64,000 nucleotides of DNA from Streptomyces sp. NBC_00510. Its GTDB lineage: Bacteria > Actinomycetota > Actinomycetes > Streptomycetales > Streptomycetaceae. Shown one piece after another: positions 20,114 through 28,422 of this stretch. Below the pieces are notes generated by a model. It searched no databases, was not told the origin of the DNA, and saw only the letters and a program-made list of their open reading frames with translations. The translations under genes were made by a program, and so were the position numbers. The DNA is taken from positions 5,048,001 through 5,112,000 of the forward strand of contig CP107851.1 in assembly GCA_036013505.1 (NCBI GenBank), given 5' to 3'. The stretch's first letter is position 1. Every line of letters begins with the position of its first letter.

Positions 20114-20881
20114 GTGAGCAATCCGGTGGACGCCTCCCCGGGCCCCCGATCCGCCCGGTCTGTGGTGCTTCGCGTGCTCAGCGCCGGGGTCTTCGCGATG
20201 GCCGGTCTGCTGTTCTGGATGAGTTTCGACACCGCCAAGGGCCTGGACATCCGCACCGACGACCCGCTGCTGCGCCTGTCGGACCGTGTCCAGGAGAAGA
20301 GCCGGCAGAACGAGCAGCTGGAGAACGAGCTCGCCGGGGTGCGCGAGGACGTCGACGGACTCGCCCACACCGACAGCGGCGTCAGCGACGCCACCCGCAA
20401 GGAGCTGGCGCGGCTCGGCGCCGAGGCAGGCACCCTCAAGCTCACCGGTCCCGCCGTCTCCGTCACCCTGAACGACGCGCCGCCGGACGCGACGGCGCTC
20501 GTCCCGGGCGTGCCGAATCCGCAGCCGAACGACCTCGTCATCCACCAGCAGGACCTGCAGGCCGTGGTCAACGCCCTGTGGGCGGGCGGCGCCTCCGGCA
20601 TCAAGGTGATGGACCAGCGGCTGATCTCCACCAGCGCGGTGCGCTGCGTCGGCAACACGCTCATCCTGCAGGGCCGCGTCTACTCCCCGCCGTACACCAT
20701 CACGGCCGTCGGCGACCAGGAGAAGCTGCACAAGGCGCTCGACGCCAGCCCAGCGATCCAGAACTACCTGCAGTACGTCCAGGCCTACGGGCTCGGCTGG
20801 AAGGTCGAGGACGAACGACGGGTGACTCTTCCCGGCTACTCCGGCACAGTGGACCTGCAGTACGCCAAGCCTGTGGGGTGA
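20114..20881 (+). CDS. DUF881 family membrane protein
   Basis: This 255-aa protein has one N-terminal membrane helix (about 19-38), a coiled-coil stretch rich in Glu/Gln/Leu (about 50-85) and a DUF881 domain with LTGPAVSVTLNDAP and NDLVIHQQDLQAVVNALWAGG. It is located next to crgA, a conserved arrangement. DUF881 proteins are thought to be division-associated; no enzyme activity is known. GGAAGGAGA at 20096-20104 supports GTG 20114. The sortase gene starts 2 nt after its stop. Confidence 0.85.
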   Translation: MSNPVDASPGPRSARSVVLRVLSAGVFAMAGLLFWMSFDTAKGLDIRTDDPLLRLSDRVQEKSRQNEQLENELAGVREDVDGLAHTDSGVSDATRKELARLGAEAGTLKLTGPAVSVTLNDAPPDATALVPGVPNPQPNDLVIHQQDLQAVVNALWAGGASGIKVMDQRLISTSAVRCVGNTLILQGRVYSPPYTITAVGDQEKLHKALDASPAIQNYLQYVQAYGLGWKVEDERRVTLPGYSGTVDLQYAKPVG

Positions 20882-20883
20882 GC

Positions 20884-21603
20884 ATGCGCCTGGTGGTGCG
20901 GACGCTGAGCGAATTGTGCATCACCGTGGGCGCGCTGATCGTCCTCTTCGTCTGCTACGTGCTGTTCTGGACCGGCGTACGGGCGGACCGCGCGATGGAC
21001 GGGGAGGTCGACCGGCTGCAGGACCGCTGGGCGACCGGGCCCGTCGCCGCGGCCGATCCGTCACCCGAAGGCGCGGGCGGTGCCACCCCCTCGGCGTCCC
21101 CTTCCCCGTCGGGGCCGGCCGCGGCGCCCTACCGGGACGGCACGGCCTTCGCGGTGATGTACGTCCCGCGGCTGGGCCGTTCCTGGCACAAGCCCGTGCT
21201 GGAGGGGACGGGCACCGGCACCCTGAAGAAGGGCCTCGGCCACTACGCGAACACCGCCCGGCTCGGCGCCGTGGGCAACTTCGCCGTCGCCGGCCACCGC
21301 CGCACCTACGGCGACCCGTTCAAGGACTTCCCCAGGCTGCGCGAGGGCGACGAGGTCGTCCTGACCGACGGGCGCACCTGGTACACCTACGAGATCGACC
21401 GCGCACCCTACCGCACCGTCCCCACCGACGTCGCTGTGATCGATCCCGTCCCGGTGAAGTCCGGGTACACCGTTCCCGGCCGCTATCTGACCCTGACCAC
21501 GTGCGATCCCGAGTGGGGCCACAGCCACCGGCTCATCACCTGGGGGCACCTGGAATCCACACGCCCTGTGGAGGGCGGTATGCCGGAGGGTTTGTCGGGC
21601 TAA
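20884..21603 (+). CDS. Class E sortase (first of three)
   Basis: The 239-aa protein has an N-terminal membrane anchor (about 10-30), a Ser/Pro linker and a sortase domain with His138 (AGHRR), Cys207 (LTLTTCDPEW) and Arg216 (HSHRLITWG), the full catalytic triad. Class E sortases of high-GC Gram-positives attach surface proteins to the cell wall, typically at LAXTG-type signals. It is spaced 2 nt from the DUF881 gene and begins an operon run through a small membrane gene and the pabA-type gene. Its substrate is not evident here. Confidence 0.9.
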   Translation: MRLVVRTLSELCITVGALIVLFVCYVLFWTGVRADRAMDGEVDRLQDRWATGPVAAADPSPEGAGGATPSASPSPSGPAAAPYRDGTAFAVMYVPRLGRSWHKPVLEGTGTGTLKKGLGHYANTARLGAVGNFAVAGHRRTYGDPFKDFPRLREGDEVVLTDGRTWYTYEIDRAPYRTVPTDVAVIDPVPVKSGYTVPGRYLTLTTCDPEWGHSHRLITWGHLESTRPVEGGMPEGLSG

Positions 21604-21644
21604 TCTTGGGCGAGGCACGGGCACGGAGGGCAGGAAGGCGGCGC

Positions 21645-21821
21645 ATGTACGGCTGGATCTGGCGGCATCTGCCGGGCAACGTGTGGCTGAAGGCACTCAT
21701 CTCTCTGGTGCTGGTCCTCGCCGCCGTCTACGTGCTCTTCCAGTACGTCTTCCCGTGGGCGGAGCCGCTGCTGCCGTTCGGGGACGTGACCGTCGACGAG
21801 GGGATGGCAGCCGTCCGATGA
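21645..21821 (+). CDS. Small membrane protein (58 aa)
   Basis: A short gene starts at ATG 21645 with AGGAAGG about 8 nt upstream. The product MYGWIWRHLPGN... has one central membrane helix (about 15-36) and a short acidic C-terminus ending GMAAVR. Its stop overlaps the start of the amidotransferase gene (ATGA, 21818-21821). It does not match any family I recognise. Position between a sortase and pabA-type gene, with coupling, argues it is real. Confidence 0.7.
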   Translation: MYGWIWRHLPGNVWLKALISLVLVLAAVYVLFQYVFPWAEPLLPFGDVTVDEGMAAVR

Positions 21822-22453
21822 GCGCGCGCATCCTCGTCGTCGACAACTACGACAGCTTCGTCTTCAACCTGGTCCAGTACCTGTACCAACTGGGCGCCGA
21901 GTGCGAAGTGCTCCGCAACGACCAGGTGGAGCTCGCCCACGCCCAGGACGGCTTCGACGGCGTCCTGCTCTCCCCCGGGCCCGGTACCCCCGAGGAGGCC
22001 GGCGTCTGCGTCGACATGGTGCGCCACTGCGCCGCCACCGACGTCCCGGTCTTCGGGGTCTGCCTCGGACTGCAGTCCATGGCGGTGGCGTACGGCGGTG
22101 TGGTGGACCGGGCGCCGGAGCTGCTGCACGGCAAGACCTCCCTGGTGACCCACGAGGGCCGCGGGGTCTTCGCGGGGCTGCCGACGCCGTTCACCGCGAC
22201 CCGCTACCACTCGCTGGCGGTCGAACGGGACACGGTGCCGGAGGAGTTGGAGATCACCTCCTGGACGGAGAACGGCATCATCATGGGACTGCGGCACCGC
22301 AGCGCCCGGGTGGAGGGCGTCCAGTTCCATCCCGAGTCGGTGCTCACCGAATGGGGGCACCGGATGCTCGCCAACTGGCTGGTGGAATGCGGCGACAAGG
22401 GCGCCGTCGAGCGTTCCGCGGGCCTCGCGCCTGTGGTCGGAACCAGGGCGTGA
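21818..22453 (+). CDS. pabA: Aminodeoxychorismate/anthranilate synthase glutamine amidotransferase subunit
   Basis: The 211-aa class I glutamine amidotransferase has the oxyanion motif SPGPGTPEEAG, nucleophile Cys82 in FGVCLGLQSM, and the His/Glu pair in VQFHPESVLTEWG. It supplies ammonia from glutamine to chorismate in p-aminobenzoate (folate) or anthranilate (tryptophan) synthesis. No large PabB/TrpE subunit is adjacent. The PabA versus TrpG choice is not secure; the symbol reflects common naming at this locus. It is coupled by ATGA to the upstream small gene, and the sortase gene begins 4 nt downstream. Confidence 0.85.
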   Translation: MSARILVVDNYDSFVFNLVQYLYQLGAECEVLRNDQVELAHAQDGFDGVLLSPGPGTPEEAGVCVDMVRHCAATDVPVFGVCLGLQSMAVAYGGVVDRAPELLHGKTSLVTHEGRGVFAGLPTPFTATRYHSLAVERDTVPEELEITSWTENGIIMGLRHRSARVEGVQFHPESVLTEWGHRMLANWLVECGDKGAVERSAGLAPVVGTRA

Positions 22454-22457
22454 CTGC

Positions 22458-23966
22458 GTGACCGCGCATCGGCACTTCGGTGACACCGCCGAATTCGCCG
22501 CCGTGGTGGAGCAGTTGGCCGACCCGCTCAACGACCCGCTGCCCAGCACCGGGCGCCGCGCGGCCCGGCCCGCCCAGGAGTCCGGCACGGACTCCGGCAC
22601 GGACTCCGGCGCAGAGCCCGCCGCGGCGCCATCTACGCCGCCCCCCACGACGCCGCCCGCGACCGCGCAGCCGATCACCCCCCAGGCCGTGGTGCCGGGC
22701 CAGCAGGCATACGAGCCGGGGCAGGGGCAGGGGCAAGGGCAGGAGCAGGGGTACTACGGGTCCACGAGGCCCGCCTACGAGCCGCAGCCGGCCGACCCGT
22801 GGCCGTCCCGGCCGTCGTCCGCGCCGGGCCCCGAGGAGCCGCCCGAGCCGCGCCCCCGGCACGGAGGGCCGGCCGAGCAGCCGTACGCCGAGGGGTTCAG
22901 GGCCGTCCGGCGTCCCCTCACCGACGAGGAGCGCGCCGCCGCGCGCCGCCGGGTCGCGGGCGCGCCCGGCGACACCATGGCGATGCCCGTGGTGACCGGT
23001 TCCGAGCCGGAGCGCGAACCGGAGCGCGAACCGGAGCGCGAGCCGGAGCAGGACCGGGAGGAGATCCCGCAGCCGCCCCCCGACGTCCCGGCGCCCGAGG
23101 GCGGTGGACGTGCGGCCCGCCGGAAAGCGGCCCAGGAGGCCGCACGGCGCGGCGGCAGGGGACGGAGGCGTTCCGGTGCCCCCGAGGCTTCCCAGGCCGC
23201 CACAGGGGCCGTCACGGCCCCCATGGCGTCGACGCCGGCCGCACCCAGGTCCCGCATGGAGGCCCGACGTGCCGCGCGCGCGGCCAAGGAGAGCCCCGCG
23301 GTGATCGCCAGCCGGGTGGCCGGCGAGGTGTTCATCACCCTGGGCGTGCTGATGCTGCTCTTCGTCACCTACCAGTTGTGGTGGACCAACGTCCTCGCCC
23401 ACCAGCAGGCCGGCGGCGCCGCCAACAACCTGCAGAAGCAGTGGCAAGGCGAGAAGGACCCGGCCCGCGACCCCGGCGCCTTCTCGCCCGGGCAGGGCTT
23501 CGCGATCATGTACATCCCGAAGCTGGACGTGAAGGCACCCATCGCCGAGGGCGTCGACAAGCACAAGGTGCTCGACAAGGGCATGATCGGCCACTACTCG
23601 GGCGAGCTGGAGACGGCCATGCCCTGGGACAAGCAGGGCAACTTCGCCCTCGCCGCTCACCGCAACAGCCATGGCGAACCGTTCCGCTACGTCAACAAAC
23701 TGGTGGCGGGGGACAAGGTCGTGGTCGAGACGGAGAGCACGTACTACACGTACGAGATCACGAGCACGCTGCCCTCGACCCCGCCCTCCAACATCTCGGT
23801 GATCAAGCCGGTCCCCGACGGATCCGGCTTCACCAGGCCCGGCCGCTACATCACACTGACCACGTGCACACCGGAGTTCACCAGCAAGTTCCGGTTGATC
23901 GTCTGGGGCAAGATGGTCGAGGAATGGCCGCGCAGCAAGGGCAAGCCGCCCGCCTTGGTCGGCTGA
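22458..23966 (+). CDS. srtE1: Class E sortase with long disordered cytoplasmic N-terminus (SrtE1-like)
   Basis: This 502-aa protein has about 285 disordered N-terminal residues rich in Pro, Glu, Gln and Arg, including short repeats (SGTDSGTDSG, GQGQGQGQEQG, EPEREPEREPER). A single membrane helix (VFITLGVLMLLFVTYQLWW) precedes the sortase domain with LAAHRNSHG, Cys470 in LTTCTPEF and Arg in FRLIVWG. In S. coelicolor the two sortases beside pknB, SrtE1 and SrtE2, anchor the long chaplins needed for aerial hyphae; this is the matching position and order. Start GTG 22458 lies 4 nt past the pabA stop. Confidence 0.85.
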   Translation: MTAHRHFGDTAEFAAVVEQLADPLNDPLPSTGRRAARPAQESGTDSGTDSGAEPAAAPSTPPPTTPPATAQPITPQAVVPGQQAYEPGQGQGQGQEQGYYGSTRPAYEPQPADPWPSRPSSAPGPEEPPEPRPRHGGPAEQPYAEGFRAVRRPLTDEERAAARRRVAGAPGDTMAMPVVTGSEPEREPEREPEREPEQDREEIPQPPPDVPAPEGGGRAARRKAAQEAARRGGRGRRRSGAPEASQAATGAVTAPMASTPAAPRSRMEARRAARAAKESPAVIASRVAGEVFITLGVLMLLFVTYQLWWTNVLAHQQAGGAANNLQKQWQGEKDPARDPGAFSPGQGFAIMYIPKLDVKAPIAEGVDKHKVLDKGMIGHYSGELETAMPWDKQGNFALAAHRNSHGEPFRYVNKLVAGDKVVVETESTYYTYEITSTLPSTPPSNISVIKPVPDGSGFTRPGRYITLTTCTPEFTSKFRLIVWGKMVEEWPRSKGKPPALVG

Positions 23967-23997
23967 GCCAGGTACGGACGTACAAAGATCGGGGCAA

Positions 23998-24723
23998 GTG
24001 GTGACGACCACCCAGCACGACCGCGCCCGGGAAGCCGTGCCCGCCCGGCACCGGCTCTCGTGGTTCGCCGCCACCGTCAGCCTGATCGGTGAACTCCTCA
24101 TCACCGCGGGCGTGATCCTCGGGCTCTTCGTCGTCTACTCCCTTTGGTGGACCAACGTCCTCGCCGACCGTGCCGCCAAGCACGAGGGCGACGCCATAAG
24201 GCGCCAGTGGGCCGACAGCGCCCCGGGCAAGCTCGACACCAAGGGCGGCATCGGCTTCCTCCACGTCCCCGCCATGGGCAGGAACTACGAGGTCCTGGTG
24301 AAGAAGGGCACCTCCACGAAGGTGCTCAACGAGGGTGTCGCCGGCTACTACACCGAGCCCGTCGAGTCCGCCATGCCCGGGGACAAGCAGGGCAACTTCA
24401 CGCTCGCCGCGCACCGCGACGGCCACGGCGCCAAGTTCCACAACATCGACAAGATCAAGAACGGCGACCCGGTCGTCTTCGAGAACCGCGACACCTGGTA
24501 CGTCTACAAGGTCTACAAGGTGCTCCCCGAGACCTCGAAGTACAACGTCGAGGTCATCGACCAGATCCCGAAGGAGAGCGGCAAGAAGAAGGCCGGCCGC
24601 TACCTCACGCTCACCACCTGCACCCCGGTCTACACCTCGCGCGACCGCTACATCGTGTGGGCCGAACTCGTCCGTACCCAGAAGGTGGACGCGAAGCGGA
24701 CGCCTCCGGCGGAGCTGGGCTGA
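23998..24723 (+). CDS. srtE2: Class E sortase (SrtE2-like)
   Basis: The 241-aa protein has a membrane helix (about 28-49) ending SLWWTNVLADRAA, the same junction as the upstream sortase, and a sortase domain with His139 (LAAHRDGHG), Cys208 (LTLTTCTPVY) and Arg217 (RDRYIVWA). Two consecutive GTG codons (23998, 24001) can start it; GGGGC precedes both. It lacks the long N-terminal extension of SrtE1. It is convergent with pknB, separated by a 20-bp-arm hairpin. The chaplin-anchoring role is inferred from position. Confidence 0.88.
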   Translation: MVTTTQHDRAREAVPARHRLSWFAATVSLIGELLITAGVILGLFVVYSLWWTNVLADRAAKHEGDAIRRQWADSAPGKLDTKGGIGFLHVPAMGRNYEVLVKKGTSTKVLNEGVAGYYTEPVESAMPGDKQGNFTLAAHRDGHGAKFHNIDKIKNGDPVVFENRDTWYVYKVYKVLPETSKYNVEVIDQIPKESGKKKAGRYLTLTTCTPVYTSRDRYIVWAELVRTQKVDAKRTPPAELG

Positions 24724-24755
24724 CGCGCAGGAGCCGCCCGCACGGGCGGGGACGC

Positions 24756-24800
24756 AAACGGAAGGGGCCGCGGACGTGATGTCCGCGGCCCCTTCCGTTT
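24756..24800. terminator. 20-bp-arm bidirectional hairpin
   Basis: Arms 24756-24775 and 24781-24800 are perfect complements around GTGAT, beginning AAACGGAAGG and ending CCTTCCGTTT, so each direction ends in TTT. It separates the convergent sortase and pknB genes and should terminate both. Confidence 0.92.
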
Positions 24801-24815
24801 CCGGTGCGTTCGGCG

Positions 24816-26807
24816 TCAGCCGCCGTTGCCTCCGTTGATGAAGCCTCCGCCGTTGTTGCCGCCGTTCGGGTCCTGGGCGGCGATCTGCAACTGATCCCCG
24901 GGCTTCACCGGCGTACCGGCCGCCGGGATCTGGAACTGCACGATGGCCTGGTCGTTCTGGGCCGCCTGGTTCGCCGGCTGGTAGTTCATGCCGAGTTCGG
25001 CGGCCGCCGCCTTGGCCTGCGCGACCGTCTGGCCCTTCAGATCGGGCATCAGGGACGTGGACGGGGGCTTGGCGACGAACAGGGTCACCGAGTCACCGGC
25101 CTTGAGCTTGCTGCCGCCGCGCGGGTTCTGGTCGACGACCTTGCCCTGCTGCTGGTCCGCCGACTCGCGGTCCTGCGTGGTGACCTTGAGGCCCTGGTCC
25201 TCCAGGGTCTTCTTGGCCTGCTCCACGTCCTGACCGGTCACGTCGAGGACCACGACCTCCTCGGGCGCCACGGCCACGGTGAGCGTGATCGTCGAGTTCT
25301 TGTCGCGCTTCGCACCGCCCTCGGGGTTCTGCTTGAGGACCGTGCCCTCCTCCTCGTTGGAGGTCTTGGACTGCTTGTCGACCTCGAAGCCCGCTTCCTT
25401 CAGCTTCGCCTCGGCGTCCTCGAAGGAGTCACCGGTGACGTCCGGGACCTCGACCTTCTCGGTGCCCTTCGAGAGCTGCAGGGTGACGCTCTGGTCCTTG
25501 GGGATCTTGCTGTCGACCTCGGCCGACTGCTTGCAGACGTGGTCCTTGGGCTGGTCGGCGCAGAAGATCGCCTGACCGAAGGTGATGGTGATCCCGCCGT
25601 TCGAGGCCCGGTCCTGGGCCTCGGACTTGGTGTCGCCGACGAACTGCGGGACGGACACCGTGCCGTTGCCGCTGCCGTTCCCGGAGAACAGCGCCTTGCC
25701 CATGAAGATCGCGCCGATCAGGACCAGGACGGCCGCGACGACCAGCAGGATCGTGGACGTGTTGCTCTTCTTCGGCTTGCGCCGGCCGTTGCCGCCCTGG
25801 GGCTGGTCGTAGCCGTAGCCGCCGTCGTCCTCGCGCATGGGCGGCAGCATCGAGGTGCCGGCGTCCTGCTGGGGCGGGAGGGCCGTGGTGGGGGCGTCGT
25901 TGCCGTAGCCCCCGTAGCCGCCGCCGTTGTAGCCGACGGCGCCCAGGGCGACCGTGGCGGCGACGGGCTGGCCGTCGAGGCAGGCCTCGATGTCGGCGCG
26001 CATCTCGTCGGCGGACTGGTACCGGTAGTCGGGGTCCTTGGTCAGCGCCTTGAGCACGATGGCGTCCATCGAGGGCGTGACCTCGGGGTCGTAGACGCTC
26101 GGCGGCTGCGGCTCCTCGCGCACGTGCTGGTACGCCACCGCGACCGGGGAGTCGCCGACGAAGGGCGGCCGCACGGTGAGCAGCTCGTAGAGCAGGCAGC
26201 CGGCGGAGTACAGGTCGGAGCGCGCGTCGACGGTCTCGCCCTTGGCCTGCTCCGGGGAGAGGTACTGGGCGGTGCCGATCACGGCCGCGGTCTGCGTCAT
26301 GGTCATGCCGGAGTCGCCCATGGCGCGGGCGATGCCGAAGTCCATGACCTTGACCTGGCCGTTCCGGGTCAGCATCACGTTCGCGGGCTTGATGTCGCGG
26401 TGCACGATGCCGGACCGGTGGCTGTACTCCAGGGCCTGGAGGATGCCGATGGTCATCTCCAGCGAACGCTCCGGCAGGAGCTTCCGCCCGGAGTGGAGCA
26501 GCTCACGCAAGGTGGAGCCGTCCACGTACTCCATGACGATGTACGGGATGGAGACCCCGTCGACGTAGTCCTCGCCGGTGTCGTAGACCGCGACGATCGA
26601 CGGGTGGTTCAGCGAGGCGGCCGACTGGGCCTCACGGCGGAACCGGGCCTGGAAGGACGGATCGCGGGCGAGGTCCACCCGGAGCGTCTTCACGGCGACG
26701 GTGCGGCCGAGCCGGGTGTCATGGGCGATGTACACCTCGGCCATGCCACCACGGCCGAGCACCGAGCCCAGCTCGTACCGGCCGCCGAGGCGACGCGGCT
26801 CTTCCAT
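24816..26807 (-). CDS. pknB: Ser/Thr protein kinase PknB with four PASTA domains
   Basis: The 663-aa kinase has glycine loop GRGGMAEVY, Lys40, catalytic Asp138 in VHRDIKPANVM, DFG Asp156 and a Thr-rich activation loop (TMTQT). A Gly/Asn-rich linker leads to a membrane helix (about 345-367) and four extracellular PASTA repeats, which in this family sense muropeptides or lipid II. The tail is Gly/Asn rich. ATG 26807 is preceded by AGGAAGGG; an earlier frame start at 26939 is unsupported. It ends the pstP-ftsW-pbpA operon and controls cell-wall synthesis, opposed by PstP. Confidence 0.96.
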   Translation of the reverse strand: MEEPRRLGGRYELGSVLGRGGMAEVYIAHDTRLGRTVAVKTLRVDLARDPSFQARFRREAQSAASLNHPSIVAVYDTGEDYVDGVSIPYIVMEYVDGSTLRELLHSGRKLLPERSLEMTIGILQALEYSHRSGIVHRDIKPANVMLTRNGQVKVMDFGIARAMGDSGMTMTQTAAVIGTAQYLSPEQAKGETVDARSDLYSAGCLLYELLTVRPPFVGDSPVAVAYQHVREEPQPPSVYDPEVTPSMDAIVLKALTKDPDYRYQSADEMRADIEACLDGQPVAATVALGAVGYNGGGYGGYGNDAPTTALPPQQDAGTSMLPPMREDDGGYGYDQPQGGNGRRKPKKSNTSTILLVVAAVLVLIGAIFMGKALFSGNGSGNGTVSVPQFVGDTKSEAQDRASNGGITITFGQAIFCADQPKDHVCKQSAEVDSKIPKDQSVTLQLSKGTEKVEVPDVTGDSFEDAEAKLKEAGFEVDKQSKTSNEEEGTVLKQNPEGGAKRDKNSTITLTVAVAPEEVVVLDVTGQDVEQAKKTLEDQGLKVTTQDRESADQQQGKVVDQNPRGGSKLKAGDSVTLFVAKPPSTSLMPDLKGQTVAQAKAAAAELGMNYQPANQAAQNDQAIVQFQIPAAGTPVKPGDQLQIAAQDPNGGNNGGGFINGGNGG

Positions 26808-26958
26808 AGCGCTTGCCCTTCCTAAACCGTCCGTGTGGCTGCTCGGGCATACCGTACCCGTCGCCGCGTGCCGATCCCGGTCCTCGCCGGTAGCCGATAT
26901 ACGACCGGTATCGCGACGTGCGACATAGCGCACATCCATGGATACGGTGTGACCGGCA

Positions 26959-28422
26959 TCACTTGTTCAGCACGGCCTCCATGACGCTCTTGGCGATCGG
27001 CGCGGCAAAGCCGCCACCGGAGATGTCGCCGCGGTTCGCGCTGGCGTCCTCGACCACGACGGCGACGGCCACCGGGGAGCCGCTGTCCGTCTTCGCGTAT
27101 GAGATGAACCATGCGTAAGGCTTCTCACTGTTGTCGACGCCGTGCTGGGCGGTACCGGTCTTGCCACCGACCGTGACGCCCGGGATCTGGGCGTTGGTGC
27201 CGGTGCCCGACTGCACGACGGTCTCCATCATCTGCTGGAGCTTCTGCGCGTTCTCCGCGCTGAGCGGCTGCGAGAGCTCCTCGGGGCTGATGCTGTCCAC
27301 GAGCTTGTTGTTCGAGCCGCGGAGCTCGCTCACCATGTACGGCTTCATCAGCTTGCCGTCGTTGGCGATCGCCGCGGCCACCATCGCCATCTGCAGCGGG
27401 GTGGCGGCGGTCTCGAACTGGCCGATGGACGACAGTGCCGTCTGCGGCCTGTCCATCTTGGTGGAGAAGTTGCTGGCCGCCACGCGGACCGGGACGAACT
27501 GCTCCTCGTTGAAGCCGAACTTCTCGGCCTCCTCGACCATCTTGTCGCGGCCGAGGGTCGCTCCGAGCTTGCCGAAGACGGAGTTGCACGAGACCCGCAG
27601 CGCCTCCCTCAGGGAGACGTTCTTGCAGGCGATGCCGCCCTCGTTCTTCAGTTCCTGGTTGTTGGTGTCCGGGAGGATGTACGGCACCTCGGAGTCGGTC
27701 GGCTCGTCGATGTCGTCGTACAGCCCGTCCTGCAGCGCGGCGGCCGCCGTGACGACCTTGAACGTGGAGCCCGGCGGGTAGGTCTGCCGCAGCGCCCGGT
27801 TCAGCATCGGGTCGTCGGGGTTGTTCTTCTTCTGCAGGGCGTTCCAGGCCTCGCTGTCCTTCTCGGAGTTGCCGGCGAAGGAGGAGGGGTCGTACGAAGG
27901 GGTGCTCGCCAGGGCCAGGATGGCTCCGGTCTCCGGGTTGATGGCCGCGACCGCGCCCTTCTTGTTGCCCAGGCCCTCGAAGGCCGCCTTCTGGGCGGCG
28001 CTGTTGAGGGTCGTGACGACGTCGCCGCCCTGCTTCTGCCTGCCGGACAGCACGTCGACGGTGCGGGTGAAGAAGAGCCGGTCGTCGTCACCGGTGAGGA
28101 TCTTGTCCTCGACGCCCTGGAGCAGGGTCGTTCCGAAGGCCTGCGAGGCGTAGCCGGTGACCGGCGCCCACATCTTCCCGTTCTTGAAGGTGGCCTTGTA
28201 CTTGAAGTCGCTGCCCGTGGTCTCGGTGTGGCCGGTGATCGCCTTGCCGTCGACGAGTATGTCGCCGCGCGGCGTCGCGTACTGGTTGATCGTGACCCGT
28301 CGGTTGTTCGCGTCGTTCTTGAGCTCGTCGGCCTGCACGAACTGGATGTAGTTCACCCTGACGAGCAGGGCGAGCACGAGCAGTCCGCAGAAGATGGCGA
28401 CTCGGCGCAGGGGCTTGTTCAC
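26959..28422 (-). CDS. pbpA: Penicillin-binding protein PbpA (class B-like transpeptidase)
   Basis: The 487-aa protein has an N-terminal membrane anchor (about 8-25) and a transpeptidase domain with active-site Ser in PGSTFKVV (SxxK), SCN in VSCNSVFG (SxN) and KTG in GGKTGTAQHG. It cross-links peptidoglycan. Its start overlaps the end of the FtsW-family gene by 4 nt (ATGA read on the minus strand, 28419-28422), so polymerase and transpeptidase are made together. Confidence 0.95.
   Translation of the reverse strand: MNKPLRRVAIFCGLLVLALLVRVNYIQFVQADELKNDANNRRVTINQYATPRGDILVDGKAITGHTETTGSDFKYKATFKNGKMWAPVTGYASQAFGTTLLQGVEDKILTGDDDRLFFTRTVDVLSGRQKQGGDVVTTLNSAAQKAAFEGLGNKKGAVAAINPETGAILALASTPSYDPSSFAGNSEKDSEAWNALQKKNNPDDPMLNRALRQTYPPGSTFKVVTAAAALQDGLYDDIDEPTDSEVPYILPDTNNQELKNEGGIACKNVSLREALRVSCNSVFGKLGATLGRDKMVEEAEKFGFNEEQFVPVRVAASNFSTKMDRPQTALSSIGQFETAATPLQMAMVAAAIANDGKLMKPYMVSELRGSNNKLVDSISPEELSQPLSAENAQKLQQMMETVVQSGTGTNAQIPGVTVGGKTGTAQHGVDNSEKPYAWFISYAKTDSGSPVAVAVVVEDASANRGDISGGGFAAPIAKSVMEAVLNK

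Noticed and set aside
22990..23060. CRISPR-like tandem repeats
   Set aside because: The short direct repeats are in frame and encode EPER units of the sortase extension; there are no spacers.
24804..26825. A 673-codon plus-strand open frame opposite pknB
   Set aside because: pknB on the minus strand has all kinase and PASTA motifs; the opposite frame is compositional shadow.
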